Source of the DNA: Pholiota molesta
Taxonomy: Eukaryota > Basidiomycota > Agaricomycetes > Agaricales > Strophariaceae
Direction: 5' to 3'
Assembly (NCBI GenBank): GCA_014925825.1
Contig: JACGCK010000073.1
Coordinates: forward strand, 164,084-228,083
DNA: 64,000 nucleotides
This document shows, piece by piece, positions 46,041 through 59,300 of this stretch; position 1 is the stretch's first letter, and every line of letters starts with the position of its first letter. Position numbers and translations under genes: made by a program. The notes beneath the pieces were generated by a model. The model was not told where the DNA came from, did no database searches, and worked only from the letters and a program-made list of their open reading frames with translations.

Positions 46041-47168
46041 CTATGACCTGGAGCCGTTCTTCTTTTTCGCGGCGGCCTTGCTTCCTTCTCCTTCTTGGCC
46101 TTCTCCTTGGCGGCCTCTTCGATGGCGATTTGGTGTGCCTTTTCGTTGAGCCCGAGCCTATTTCGGGCGATCTAGTGAGAGTGGGAGTGGGGTAGATGTT
46201 AGTTTGGTGTCGTGCGGAATGAGGATGGGCGCAGAGAACGAAAGGGATGGGGTGCGTACCTCGTATGCGTAGAACTGGCGTGTTATGGAAGACGGTTTTA
46301 GGATCTGAAGGATATACGGAAGAGAGACAGGATATTAACGGACCTGTATCCGTGTCACTGATAAATAAATTTTTATGTTAGTCTCTACAAAATACTTGAT
46401 GCAAGACAAGGAACGCACCGAAAATCGTGTTGGCTTCGCCGTACTCGTCCCTCGCATCAGTGCGAATCAGGGAGCCAAAGTTATAGTCCTTGACTTTCTC
46501 CTTGTAGCTGTCAAAAACCAAATCAAGCACGGTGTCAACCCCATCACCCCTCCCCCAGAGCGTCGGGCGCAACCACGCCCGGGGCTCGGAAAAAGGCAGC
46601 GCACCTCTCGATGAACTCGCGCCAGCGCTTCTTGCCCTCGGCGCTCTTCATCCAGTCCTCGTCGATCTTGACGACCTTGTCGTACGGGGCCTCCGCGAGC
46701 TCCGGGAAGTCTCTCATCATGTGCTCGAAGATCTCGTCGTCGTATCTGTGGGAGTATGCGTTTAGCCACGTATTTCCTGGGATAGGGGCATAGAGCGCAA
46801 AAGCGAAGGGCGGCGTACTTGGTGAGCTTGAGGTCTTGGGCTCGACTTTTTCGAGGAGATTCCAGTATGTCTAGAGCGCGAGCGTCAGTGTAAGAGCGAT
46901 GTGATGGGCCTTGGGAGGGCGAACACACACCTGGGCCTGTTCGACAGCCTTCACCGCGAATCTGAGAGGCGTTCCAAAGGCGTTCAACGGAATTGTTCGC
47001 AGGCGCACGCCTCGCAGGGCGGTGGCACAGACATGTCAACTCACTGCTTCTCAATCTACAGCCATCCCAGAACACAGCGGTCAGCCACGGAGAACACACG
47101 CAGTCTCACACAGCACAACGCACCTCCATAAGATTCTGTGCATTGTTAGGGTCGAACTGGGAGGCCAT
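46041..47168 (-). CDS. PBDC1 / YPL225W family protein
   Basis: Exons begin at ATG 47168 (MASQFDPNNAQNLME), then 47055-47045, 46961-46931, about 46873-46820, 46757-46608, 46509-46420 and short 3' exons to 46041. Family blocks: FAVKAVEQAQTYWNLLEKVE, YDDEIFEHMMRDFPEL, WMKSAEGKKRWREFIE, KDYNFGSLIRTDARDEYGE, and FYAYEIARNRLGLNEKAH with a lysine-rich tail. Human PBDC1 and yeast YPL225W are small conserved proteins; the yeast one is reported to assist eEF1A folding at the ribosome. Two one-base losses (GG read as G) are needed for the frame: near 46829 (KDLKLTK) and near 46072 (KEGKAAAKKK). An upstream ATG at 47411 may belong to the 5' UTR. Confidence 0.8.
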
Positions 47169-47766
47169 CTTATCGGCAAATTGGTGGTCGTATACACAGG
47201 CAGAGAGGCGGGGGGCGCTACGAGGGCAAGGCGAACCAAGGCGTGTGGGAGGATGGTCACAGGGAAACTGGCGACGTGTAGCTTTCGGCGTGATGTGCTG
47301 GCTAGGGCTCGGAAGATTGACACTTGGGATGGGTGAAGCCGCCATCATCATCATCGACGCGAAGTACTCACGCTGGCTGCGCCCCATGTGACGCCCTCGC
47401 CCAGACCCATGATCTGGGGTTAAGGCTTGTTATACCCGCCGCCATCGCCTTGGGTGGATATAGCATTTTGAAGTTGGGTGGCACCGCGGGCGCAGGCATA
47501 CGACAGCGAGCAGCGATGCGGAATGGACGGGTTGTGAGGAGAGCTTGACAGGCATGTTACAACTGCGTACAGTAAGTATAATGTCGATCGATTCACTTGC
47601 TCTTGCATGCTCGCTCGCTATGAATCTTCAATACCTCGCATCGAGCTATGAATGCGTAGATGCCTTTGTATGTTCCATCTCGTCTTCTAAATAGATAATT
47701 AAAATACTGGGTAACATAAGGCATATTCTAGGAGATAGCATTTCCTTGAGTCCATGCTAAGTCCAT
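47169..47766. other. Region between the PBDC1-like and SNG1-like genes
   Basis: Both neighbours are on the minus strand. Open frames on both strands at 47400-47550 exist but no supported gene model emerges; a 5' UTR exon of the PBDC1-like gene is possible. Confidence 0.4.
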
Positions 47767-49875
47767 TCAAGCAGATGATTTCTTCTCGATAACTACTGCG
47801 TCGCCTTGATTTGGAGGCGCGATGTCAGGAGCAGGTCTGTATCGGCGAACATACCATTGGATGACCGGAAGAGTGAAGACCGAGATAGCGACCCATATGA
47901 GCAGGATTCCGAAATTGAATCCAACTAGAACCCGTTCCGTCAACTTCAAATTGTACATGACATCTGTTTCAAAGAAACGCACCTCGGTTCCTGGTTCCGA
48001 ATATTATTGTACGCATTGCTCGGGTGAGGTTGTAGAATGGCATCGCATATCCGTAGCGGTAGAAGATGGGCAATACGTCGATGGGGAAGACGCACACGGA
48101 AACATTAACTGGCAGGATTGGGTTAGAAAAGGATACTTCTATAGAAGATAGACTCAGCAACAAGAAAGATCACTCACTGATGATCCATGTAAGCATGAAG
48201 AGAGGGATGAATCTTGGTGTCAACAATGTAATGAGAGATTCCAGCGCAAGGCCCCTACAGATGCGGTCAATCAAAATGGTCCGAGGGAATAATGCTGGAA
48301 TGACACCTACAAAGCTAGCATTCCAGCATAATTGAGCATCCAGAAAACTAAGAATCCTGAATGTCCGAATCTTGGAGAAAACGGATATCAGTATGACGAC
48401 CATGAAAGTGGAAAATAAGACCCATACTTGCGAGTAAAATCCAGATTGAAAGCCAGACTAAGCAGGCAGTAGAATAGCTAAAAGGATGATGTCAATTTTC
48501 TGCGCCAGAATGTAGGGTGACAACGAGGACATACCGATATGAAGAAGTACGCCACAAACGACGACGTTAACCGCAGGATGATGAGCGTTCGCGTGCTTAG
48601 TTTCCTAGTAAGACCTGATGCATCTCTTGCGCCTTGGCCCGTCATCTGCGGATAAATCAGCAATTAATATCTGATAAATACTCGGAAAGAATACTAGATA
48701 CGTACGACAACGAAGAACGAAAGGATGACCTGGTAAATCAGGCCTACGAGTGTTACAGCGGTGGCACTGGAATTGACGCCATTAGTATCAAGGCAAGATC
48801 GGAGAATAATCGACTCGGTAACATACACTGGGATATTGAACGGAGCCAAATTGACGATGTTATATGAGATAGGCGCTGTAATTGTCTGTGGGGATCGCGC
48901 AAGCAGAGTAGGCAGATTCGAAGCGTTGGCAGCCTGCTGCGCTACGTGAATGGCAAATTGTTTCGATATCGTATTTAGTAGGCTTGTGGCCTGAGGAGGA
49001 TTTAACGTCACAACCCAATGACATGGGAATGGTATTGAGCACTTACCACAGGTAGCGCAATATTGCGGCTATCGATGAAGGGCAAGCAGTGTGTTTTTGT
49101 CAATAAACCGAGAGGACAGATAGAACCGTACAAAGCGTACTATGCATTTTCATTCCGCGCCTCTACTCCATAGAATGTGAGAGCATCCGTTCCGGCGTAC
49201 GTTGTATTTGGGGTCTGCAGCGACTGCGCCAACCTTGCCGAAGATCCAGCATTGACTGAAATTTCGTGGTTAAAAAGCTAAATCTGCAAGAGAAAATGGA
49301 GAGAGAAAACGCACTTGTTACCGCCACCCAGGCATGCTCCTCCAGCACAGCAGCTCCGACCGCCACGGAACCTCCAGGAAATTCAGAAGCTTGCACGATC
49401 GACCACGTAATCGGGGCAGCAGTCGAAGCTGCACTCAAGGCTGAGTCACAGTCTGCCCAATCACCCCTCCATCGAAGTCCTGCAGAGAAGATGATCGACG
49501 ATCAGCGATTATTCATGTCATACCTAGCCGGATGGCGCAGAGTAGCCCAGAAACGAGGTCCCTCTAGAGCAATCCATCTGCGAAATAGCACAAGAACAAC
49601 GACTACTCACGACGATCCATCCATGCAGATGATGGGCGGAATTTCCAGAGAGAGCCCCAGAATATCGAGAGGATACCAAAAATAAGGAGCACGAGTGTGA
49701 AGCACCCCCCCACAAATATTTTTAGATACATGGCACGCGCGGCTCTGCCTTCGCTGGTGCTGAAGAAGCCGGCCTGGGGGCCCGCCGTGGGCGCCTGAAT
49801 GTTCAGAGACGCCCCAGGGGTCGTGGTTGTTGACACTACCGGCTCTAAAGGCACCTCTTGAGTCTCAGCGGCCAT
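47767..49875 (-). CDS. SNG1 / DUF3533 family membrane protein
   Basis: It starts MAAETQEVPLEPV at 49875, with a first membrane segment YLKIFVGGCFTLVLLIFGIL and IFWGSLWK. An external part follows (DFDGGVIGQTVTQ, APITWSIVQASEFPGGSV, TISKQFAIHVAQQAAN, ITAPISYNIVNLAPFNIPV), then five C-terminal helices (AVTLVGLIYQVILSFFVV, LTSSFVAYFFISV, FIPLFMLTWII, RYGYAMPFYNLTRAMRTIIF, VGFNFGILLIWVAISVF) and a tail to 47767. This is the DUF3533 layout; yeast SNG1 gives resistance to nitrosoguanidine and influences membrane lipid asymmetry. About eight introns. One clear single-base loss lies near 49447 (CAGGCC read as CAGCC) and the first exon boundaries are uncertain. Confidence 0.75.
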
Positions 49876-50821
49876 CGTCAGTACGCTAATTTCCTGGGCC
49901 TGGGTATTGGCAGTGGAGAGGAAGTGGGATGGGAATTATGGGCGCCAGGTGTCAGATGGCAACTGCAGGTTATGTATATGCCAGTTTGTGTACACTGTAC
50001 AAAGACAGACTCACAGCCCTAACAGAGGCCCGAGGGAGTCCCCGTCAAGTGTGAAATTACCCCTTGTTTCCTCTTCAACCGAGTTTAATAGAATCTAACC
50101 GGATTCAATTGAATATGAATAAGCACTTTTGACACATCCGTGGTATTGCGTGGTGTAGCGTTTCCACAAATCGAGAGCGCCTGCAGGACATGTCATATCC
50201 ATATCCATAATCCACCTTCATTAAATAGCCTGGTCGGTCTTGCCATCGATTTATCGATTTCGATAATCCAAGTTTGAGAACTGGCTGGTACGGGAATTGT
50301 CATTTTTGTCGTGCATAGCTCGGTACGACGGTAAGAGCGCACCGCATAATCACCATTCTTGTAGTGCATCTATCAACGAGAGAAATCAGACATATTGTAT
50401 GCATGTGTATGTACTTAGTACAAACTAGAACCGCGTACAACGGAAAGGATGTAACCAACAGATTTGGACGATTAAAAATGTGATTTTTATGGGCGCTTAC
50501 ATGAGCGCTACTAGTATTTTGCAACGAGCGACAGAGGTTGACGACAAAGGTTCCAATCGCCGCGCCCAATCAATGGCAACGAATGGTTTTGAACAAATCT
50601 TCGTGAGATTGGAGGTGGACTAAGATGTGGAGAGGCAGGCGAACATGATGTCAACCTTCTGGGGATAACGTAACCAAACTGTTGGACATGGCTTCGCAGT
50701 CCGCGGTCTTCAAAAGCTTGTATAATGTCGGCGGCGAGGCCTTAGGGCGCCGCAGCATATAAATGCGATAACGAAGAAACCACAGAACCCAAATTTTTCA
50801 ACTAGCAACTCGGAGCGGGAT
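49876..50821. other. Intergenic region, 0.95 kb
   Basis: SNG1-like gene promoter side and 3' flank of the SANT gene. No supported gene or paired repeat. Confidence 0.4.
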
Positions 50822-52124
50822 TTACAAGAGACTAAACTTCTTCAGTTTCTCGAAATATTTCTGCACACGGCTCGCCACCTGACGGGGTGTCCTGCGCCCT
50901 CCCATAGCCTTGGAGATTTTTTGCCACCGGAACCTCTCGCCTTCCGGGATCTCTTCTAGCAGTTGCTCGAGAAGGTTCTGTTCGGACGTGGACCACGCTT
51001 GTTTGTACGTTTCCGGTTTGGGCTTGGTGCGTTTTGCACGGGGGTCCTTGATCGACTTCGGGGGTGGCATGTCACCGTCATTGTCTTCTTCGTTATCTTC
51101 CTCGCCATTTTCCTCGCCGTCTTCTTCACCTTCTCTTCGTCTAGTTCAGGTGGAGGGGAAGGGAGAGATATTCGAGACTTTTTACGAGGGCCATATAGTT
51201 TCCCGTGACCTTTCTCTCGTTTAGGTTTTGAAGAGGATTTGATCGTTGCGTTTCGTTTAGATGGGGGTGACAGAGGTGGAGGGGCCTTCGTCGCATAAGG
51301 ACGGGGCTGTGACTGAGGCGCAGATGGAACAGATGTCTCCTCGCCGTCATCGATCGAAACGTCCATATTCATAGCTTCATCGTCCACATCATGCCTTATG
51401 AACACCCCCACGAGCCCGCGGTGGTGGACAGAGGCAGACTCAGCCCCCCTTTATCTGGCGCTTTTTCAACTCGCGGATCTTCTCCCGCTCCAGTTCGCGT
51501 CGCCTCTCCACTGGATCAACCACGACCTCCTCGTCGCTCTCAGGTTCGGGGGACGACATGTTCTCGAAGCGGAGGAGGATGGGGTCGACGATGCTACGCC
51601 TAGCGTGCTTGACGAGCTTTTGGAGGTCGGAGAGGCTGGAGCGCTGGATGGAGAAGGGCTGGCTCCGCTGTGTGATCTCGGATGTGGTGCTTTGGGCGAA
51701 GGCCCTGAGGGGCAGCGTGTCTAGAAAGGTGATAGTTCAGAGGTAGTCGGGTTATATTGTCGAAAGACGCACCTGAATTTTGAAAGGACGACCATTCAAT
51801 TTCCTTTGGGATCGTTAGCCTTAAGTCGGCCTGCTCGCTCAATCGGAACGCATTGTCCGTGAGCTTAAAAAAAATTAGTGAGATGAAAGACTAATTAACG
51901 AGACATGAAATACCTCTTCGGAGAGATGTGATATAACCTGTGAAGGTCGTTGCACCAAGTCATTTTTCAGCCGCTGCAGTGCTTCTATGTCCGCCCGTTG
52001 TCGAGCAAGCAGAACTCTCTGAGTCGCGACGAAGGCTTCAAGCGCCTGTAATCTAAGCAGTTGTGCTTTAGCTTTGAGCACCAACTATGTAGTGGTGGGA
52101 CCTACGTTTGCGCTCGGTGATCAT
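50822..52124 (-). CDS. SANT/Myb-domain nuclear protein, ZZZ3-like
   Basis: A helical N terminus ([34 protein letters not shown]) is followed by [34 protein letters not shown], a charged linker ([20 protein letters not shown]), an acidic run, and the C-terminal SANT domain [20 protein letters not shown] with [20 protein letters not shown] and [12 protein letters not shown], ending at 50822. The SANT block closely resembles that of ZZZ3, a subunit of the metazoan ATAC acetyltransferase complex; no ZZ finger follows here. Introns lie at about 51838-51870 and 51723-51772. Two frame slips (after KRQIKGG near 51446, and near 51140 in the acidic run) fit one-base homopolymer losses. The start at 52124 is uncertain. 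Confidence 0.7.
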
Positions 52125-54338
52125 CCATGGTACTTGGTTATGAGAAACCATCGAAATAAGGCGAGTGTATGGAGGCCTGGGTATATAAAAGATTTTTTTT
52201 GGAAGATAAACCAAACTGCGTGCAATTTCCTTGGCTTGCTTGCTGCCGGGAACTTTTCCCACGCACGGCTCTTTCCCAAACTTCCGCTCTGCCACTGCAG
52301 TCACAGCGGACGCGGCTTCGGTGGGCTACATACCAGCGCTGTAGTGGCTATGCAAGTGGACGACCGTCGGCCGACTGCGTTCTCGAGGAGGTTGTGCTGA
52401 TACTGATGGCGGAGATGATGACTGAATGCGCAGACTGGAGAAGATAGTAAGGCCGCACTTTCTTCAAAACGCCGAACGCCGTGAAACATAACATTTCCTC
52501 TTGTGGGAAACATCATGAGTGTTGAGTTTGGTGGGGCGATGTTAGCGAATGCGTAGAACGGACAACACGGTGAGCGATATTTGCGATTTGTGCGAAGTTT
52601 ACAATTGAAACCAATTTTTGAGATTTAGAGCAACGTACTTACTATATTATGCTTTCACCTGCATCTGCGTGGCGCATATTGGGTCAAAAGGAGAATGATT
52701 CGAAGTCTTGCATACGGCGCTATTGTCCTGCGAATATCTACTTTTTTGACAGCTGGGCGCGACGCAGTGATGGAGGAATCTGGAACCAAAATCAGACATC
52801 TCCTTGTCGTCGATGATTTCCGACACCGACACGCGATGGGTGTTGGAGGCCCTCCGAGTTGACGAAAGAGTAATGACGAGTGCTGATCAAGGTTAGTTCA
52901 ACCGGTGACTTGGAGCATTTTCATCAGATTCTGATTTTCTGCCGCTTCATTCTTCTTCATCTCAGGCCGCAACAAAAACAACTCAGTCCCTGCCTGAAGA
53001 GTATTGTCTTGGGCTTCTCTGAGGTTGTCAGCTTTCTAGACAGCTTTCACCGAACAGTGGAGGCAATGGAAGACCCTGTGGTCTTTTCTTTGCTCCGACC
53101 TCTACATCTGTCCAGTATCAGTTCTTGTCTCCCTCCCTGCATCACTGATCTGGCAACCGAGCTTTGTATACTTGATTCTGGGGTTCTAGTTCTTCCTGCC
53201 AACAGAGAGTCTTCACATCTTGCAGTTGCACCGCAGCTATGTCATCCTTGTCGAGTTCTGAACGAATCCAAAGACGCTTCTCCGTCGCTCCGATGATGTG
53301 GGCGTGTTGGTCATCGCGAATGTGGCTTGATCTAGGATCATCTAGCTGTCGCTATTTTGGCTTTGAGGACTGGTCCATTTGTGGTTTGTCTGGATTCCTG
53401 TTGCACAGATCGTGGATTGGCCAAGACCCGGCATGAGAGTTCATGCGTGTTCTGATTTCTCTCGTTTCACCGCTCAGCTTAACATAGCTGTTGCTTCTTT
53501 GAACGACTGGAAGGTTCTTCTGGAGTTTACCTGTCTACGCCGGTCGCGTTCTTCTCGAACAGTTGGAGATCGATATCTCTTCCAGGGATAAACCGTTCGT
53601 TCCTCTGAGCAGGGTGCTCTGCTCCACCAAATGCCTCATATCCATACCTCTGCTCTAATCATTGTGGCGACATCTTACAAACTTCGCAAGAAACCATATC
53701 ATCTTTTGTAAGGTTTAAGGTTTATGTCTTGCGACACAAAAAATAATTTCCATTCTAGGATATCGACGTGATCGGATGTTTTGGCATCACTGCGTAGAAA
53801 CCCCCAACTCGAGGAAGTAACTTCGCCTATGGACATACTTAGACCTATGCGGCTCCGACTTCGGCGTTTATCATCATTACGATGACAGCTGTTTGAACTT
53901 TGGTGCAGCTCGCTTCATCCCTGACACGATCTACCAATTCGCCAGGCCGCGTACATACAAACCTGGCATGACTGCTAGATCCAGAGCAGTGTCAATATTG
54001 ACCTGTACGCTGAGCAATGCCTGACATTCCCGGAGTAATTGGGTGCTTGAACTTTGTGTGATCTTCTTGGAAAGTCGTGGGCGGCCTCTGGTGGGTGACC
54101 GATGAAGGCCTAAACATTTGAACAAGGACAGCGCGCCCACACGGACGGCCGACCACAATACCAAGCGGAGCATCATGACAGTCCAATCAGATTCCATACC
54201 AGGAACGTGGCCGCTTCCTTTACTCGGTGCACCACGAGCGCTCTAACCGTGGTCAAACCCCAAATCTTCCGGCCCGAAGACACTGCGTCTAGACGTATTG
54301 ACTATTCAGTCGTGCTGTGCGCGATATCTTACAAGACT
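52125..54338. other. Gene-poor stretch, 2.2 kb
   Basis: Only short open frames, none with domains or splice logic; the longest (52880-53296) looks accidental. Could hold decayed element sequence; nothing identifiable. Confidence 0.4.
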
Positions 54339-54946
54339 GGGTGACATTCCACAACGATATCTTGAATTATAATTCAAGTGTCACCTCAAGCGACGTCAAT
54401 CGGAGTTCGAATTGCGAATATTTGGATTTCCCTGGATTTCCATAACGTTCACAATAGTTAATTTGAAGTCAATATCTTGAATCCAGTGAGGGAGATCCTT
54501 GCGAGGCCCTCTAGTCTCTCTCTAATGACTTATATACTCCTTGAAGTTAGGCAAAACACTATATTACATGCAGGTGAGGCTCTAGACAAGATAATACGAT
54601 ATAATCTCCGAGTCTACAGAGCTCACTCTTTGTCTGCTGCCTACAATCGGAGCACCAAGTGCGGAGGCTTGGCAAGGGCACTTAATAATCATGCCGGGAT
54701 GCCGCTCATCCAACGCTAACGGAAAAGGAAAGAAAGGGTCCAAAATGGCGACGGTTGACAGTTTTTGACATTTCAAAATTTGGAAGGGGGGTCGAGAGGC
54801 CTCCTCCAAATTCGAGATTTAGACCTGTCAACTTGAAAGTCAGTTGACAGCTCGGAGGTTATGCCATCAGCGGCACCTCGGCGAAGGACCCTTGTTACCA
54901 TGTATTTAGAGTTAGATATTCAAGTTAGCGTTGTGGAATGTCACCC
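54339..54946. mobile_element. Candidate MITE, 608 bp, 3-bp target duplication
   Basis: It begins GGGTGACATTCCACAACG at 54339 and ends with the exact inverse at 54946; similarity continues more loosely for about 30 bp (CTTGAAT). ACT lies directly outside on both sides (54336-54338, 54947-54949), a 3-bp duplication as in PIF/Harbinger-type elements. No coding capacity. Confidence 0.7.
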
Positions 54947-56359
54947 ACTGACTCCCTAGGATCTATCATTCGGGAACATTACTCGGAAATTGCCCACCCG
55001 AATTCCAGTGGAAAAGGGGTGCTTTCAGGGTGCTTTATTATCAGGTATTCCGCTTTTTTATTAGGGTATCTTACCGGTTTGAGATTTGTGAACTTGTCAT
55101 CTTTTCTGAACTTCTGAAACGGTGGCTATAGTCGGTACGCAACGCACATTGAAGCTGCAGTGGCTCTTGTTGCAGGGTGGGCTTTAACTTTAAGTTTGAT
55201 CACAGTAGTCATTATCACGCGGAGTATTCGTATGGAATGGTCGGTACGGTTCTATGTGCATAGACACCAGGAGCACGGCTAGCGTGAACTACTCATGAGT
55301 AGCCTCTGATACATTTTGAAATCAAGTTAAGGTTGCTTGCATGCTGTGCTATACCAGCATTTAAAGTATGGAACTCGGGGATTCAGTACATACATATTCA
55401 CGTAATATTTCATTCGGATCAGAATGCTCTCGCGATCGCCATTGACACTCTCCTCCATCTCAGTATCCATCAACCTACAGTCTAAGTGTCAATCCGGCGT
55501 TGGAATGGTGGTTAAGGTTATAATGCAAGAACAATCATTGATCAACATGTGTTCTACAGAGAATTCATTCCGCCAAGCAGCCCCGATGGGGTTGATTCAC
55601 CCTGCCCGAAGTGAGGTTCGGGCGTTATCGATAGGTTTCGCTGAATTTCTTTGCGTCCGCAGCTAACAAACAATGAGTCCCTGTGGCGTAGAACTGAGCA
55701 TATGGGCAATCACATCGAAGAATTCACTTCGGCTGACTTCTTCAGAGTAGTTCTGGTCCAACTCGGTGGCTCCTTTCGCACCTGGACCTTATGGTCCCCA
55801 AGCATCGCGAACTTGAAGCACCTGACCTTTTTTTTCTTCTTTCTTACAACTTACTTCATAAATTAAGATCTGATAACTTGTACTTACATATATGTTTGTT
55901 TTTTGGGTCTTATCCGAAGATATGGAAGTACATAGCAAATGGTCACAGAAATCGCTGGGCGGCAGCAGCGGGTCCGCACGCGCACGGCGGCCGAGGCCCA
56001 CATCTATGTGCGCGCTTCTCCATTGAACTTTCTCTTTGCGGGTGCCTATAATGCCCTATGTCGTACAGACTGTGCAGAAATAGCTTGCTTTACGAGAGAC
56101 TGTACTTATCTCTGAATCTTGGCTCCCGAGGTCGTTTCGTTTGATAATGTCGCCTATTTTTGTTTGTGGTAAGATGCACGAGATAAGATTAGATTTGTCA
56201 CCGGAACGCTCTGTCACAGCATGCGGCTCTGTGACAGATTGCCCATTTCACGACCGTCAGCGTGTTTGTATTCTATAACATACTTATCTTCATTGACTTG
56301 TGCTTATCCTTGGAGCTCCCAATTTTTCTCTAAGCTTATTATCTACATTGCTTCCTAAA
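54947..56359. other. Gene-poor stretch upstream of TOF1
   Basis: AT-rich. An ATG frame at 55424-55666 has no recognisable domain and no signal peptide. Contains the TOF1 promoter. Confidence 0.4.
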
Positions 56360-59300
56360 ATGTCACAAGAAATCATTGAAATATCCTCGGAGGAAGAAGA
56401 TGCACAAGAGGGCTACGTCGAACTCGACAGGCGAGCCATTCTGGAACCAGTTGTAGGGCGCGTCGTCGATGCACTCGGTGGCTATGAAGGAGAGATCTAT
56501 GTGATGGGAGACGAAGTCCATGGGTGCCTCAAGGATCTCAAGAAACTGTGGAGGAAAGACGAATCCGACGACGAGCGAACCGTGGCGCGACTGTTCTGGG
56601 AGATGCGTGTTCTGCCAAACGACTTGGTGCCCATATTGCTCGAGACGGCGGGGAAAGGGCTCGTAGAGGACAAACGGGCCATCTCTTGTGTGGACTTGAT
56701 GACCGCGATGACATGGCCTATCGATATGGCCGAGGAACTGAAGGAGCTGGACGAGGAGCTGGACAAAGGCACCGATTATACACAACTGCTGGCCAGCCAT
56801 CTGCACTACAAAATCGCCCTGCTGAAACCTGGTGTTATGCAAGCGCTATTTGGAATCATCCTCCCTCCGTTGGCGAAGAGCATTGAAGAACGAGTTGAGC
56901 GTGATGGCCAGGTCATAAACGTCGTGCTTCACCTCGTTCGGAATCTCGCGTTCATCAAGGACCTTCCTGTCAGCTCTCTGCTGAGCTCTGATCAGGCCGA
57001 ACTCTCTAACCTCCAATCGAAACTCATTCGGGCTCTTTCTGAAACCCATATGTTCGAACTTCTCCTTACTATTGCCGCCAATACTGAGAACGATCCTCTC
57101 TTCAATGGTTGGAACACGCTCGTACTTGAAATATTCTATCTTCTCTTCCGAGGAGTTAAACCAAGCTCTCTCGTTGTCGATCAAACAAAGGTGTTGTATT
57201 TGCTTTCTTTCATACCTTTGTACATTATTAATTTTGATTTGTAGCAACCGGCGGAAAATTTACAACGTCTTCTCGCCCTCGAGGATCGCACCCGTCGCGA
57301 CCTCGCCCGAAAAGCTACCTCTCGTCATTCACGATTTGGAACGACTATCTCTGTTAAACTTAACACCGACAAAAGGCCCCCCGCGGTGAACAACGCTGCT
57401 GGTGCCGAACCCCAACCTGTCGCTTCGACATCACGCTCGTTCGTTCTTCATAGGCAACAAGCGATCCACGGCGAGGCTGGAAGTATCATGGACATGACCA
57501 AACGCCAAAGGAGCAAGAAGGTCAACAAGGTTGACGATCTGGGGATAACCGATAATCTTTCCTTGGAAGCTAGGCTTGTCCTCCAGAACCTGGCTGCAGA
57601 ATTTGTGGAGTCGTGTTACAATCGTGGGTTATACTTAGCCACTCTAAGGCCTCCACGATCCTGATGTGTTTGCTTTAGCTTTCCTTTCGGTTCTCTTGAA
57701 GGACATTAGATCTGAACGTCCAAAGATTACGGAGAAAGATAATCTCCGCCTACTCTACGTGACAAAATGGTTCCTCGAATACTTCCTCGCCATGCGATCC
57801 AAGGAGCAGTCAGAAAAGACTGGGCAAGACAGATGGAATTTTGGCCTCATTGCCGAGGTAACAGAGCGATCGTGGATCATATGGGTTTTAAAGCGCATGC
57901 GTGAGGCAGTCGAAGAAAAGGTACATTGCCAAATCACGAGGTTTATTATCGCCGTCCGCTCTCAACCTGACAATTATAATTTAGCCCAAACTATGGAACG
58001 AGCTGCAAGCGGGTATAGAGTGTTTGACTCAGCTCCTCCTGCTCATCGATAAAATGTCCTCTGCGGAGATAGTAGACCCCACGCTGAAAGAAGCCGCGGA
58101 AGTTCTGCAACAACAGCTCATTTACAATGGTGAAGTGCTCGATATCGCCCTGGAGAGTTTGCGCTCGTATAAACCGGGGACCCAATCGCTTGCCTACCTC
58201 GATTCGAGCGTTTATCTTGCATATGCGCTGCTGCGCATGCTTGAAAGATGGGGTAAGGAAAAAGGTAGCGAAAGTTATGTGAGGCAGAAGGTCTCAAAGA
58301 AGAAGAGGAAGAGTAAAGGTACTGCAATCATTATTTCTGGCCGCCGAATTTTTCTCTGATTATCCGATATAGGTATCACGGAGGAAGAAGGTATTCCTGA
58401 TGTTGAGGAAGAAGAAGTAGAGGACGAAGTAATCAATGAAACATTGTTCACATTTGAGGCATTCGAAAGCGTATGTCATCTTTGCTCTTTTCCTTTTCTC
58501 TCGCTCAACTATCAGATAGAAATTTGCTCAAGCAGATATCGCCCATACGCTCCTCGTATACTTGGCGCGTTATCGCGAATTTTCATCATCTGAGAACATG
58601 CGCCGAGTCGTGAGCTTGCTTCACCGACAAGCCGTCAAAGCTAAGGCAGAGGGTCTCTTCTTCAAGGTCCGTGTTTCCGTATTTGGGTTGCGGCGTTAGA
58701 GTGCTCCCGACTGACAACCATTTTTGGTCCGCATCATTTACGTATGTAGGTATCGACTCTGGACCTCTTCAAGACGATTCTGGCAGATCAGAAGGCGCTA
58801 CCACGAGAGCAACCATACAAGGACCTTGTCAATCTTATTAATTTCATTTTGCGGCAGTTCTTCAAAGCTTTAGCCAATGATACCTTCTTGGCCGTTGAGG
58901 TACGAACTGTTTCTCAGCTATTAACGTCTCGTTTAATACATCAATCAATAGGCCTTCTTTCCGAAGAATCGCGGTCACTGGAAACAGTATTCGAGTTGGG
59001 AACCAGAAGAAAAGTCGAAAAGAGAAAAGAAAACCATCGAAGATACTCGATTCCCTCCCGACGTTGAAGTTAAGAAAGGTTATTCCTGGAGCGACCAACT
59101 CGGAATCGCTATCGCTATTCTGGTTGAAGCTAATCAGAAGGAGCTTGTGGACTGGACAACTCAGGTATGACAATCCACGGGCCCCACTAAATCCCCGTAA
59201 CGAAATTAACCTTTTGTTTATCACAGATTCTGGCACTGGTTATTGCACAGCGTAATCGTATTATTGAAGAGACGGACAAGAAGGATGACGAGGACACCTT

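Noticed and set aside
47324..47548. Small plus-strand frame with a hydrophobic segment (VIPAAIALGGYSILKLGG)
   Set aside because: Tempting as a small mitochondrial protein, but the only ATG is far upstream in unrelated sequence and minus-strand exons compete for the same bases.
52880..53296. 139-codon open frame, considered as a secreted or retroelement protein
   Set aside because: No domain on this strand, and the minus strand shows many stops; no family resemblance.
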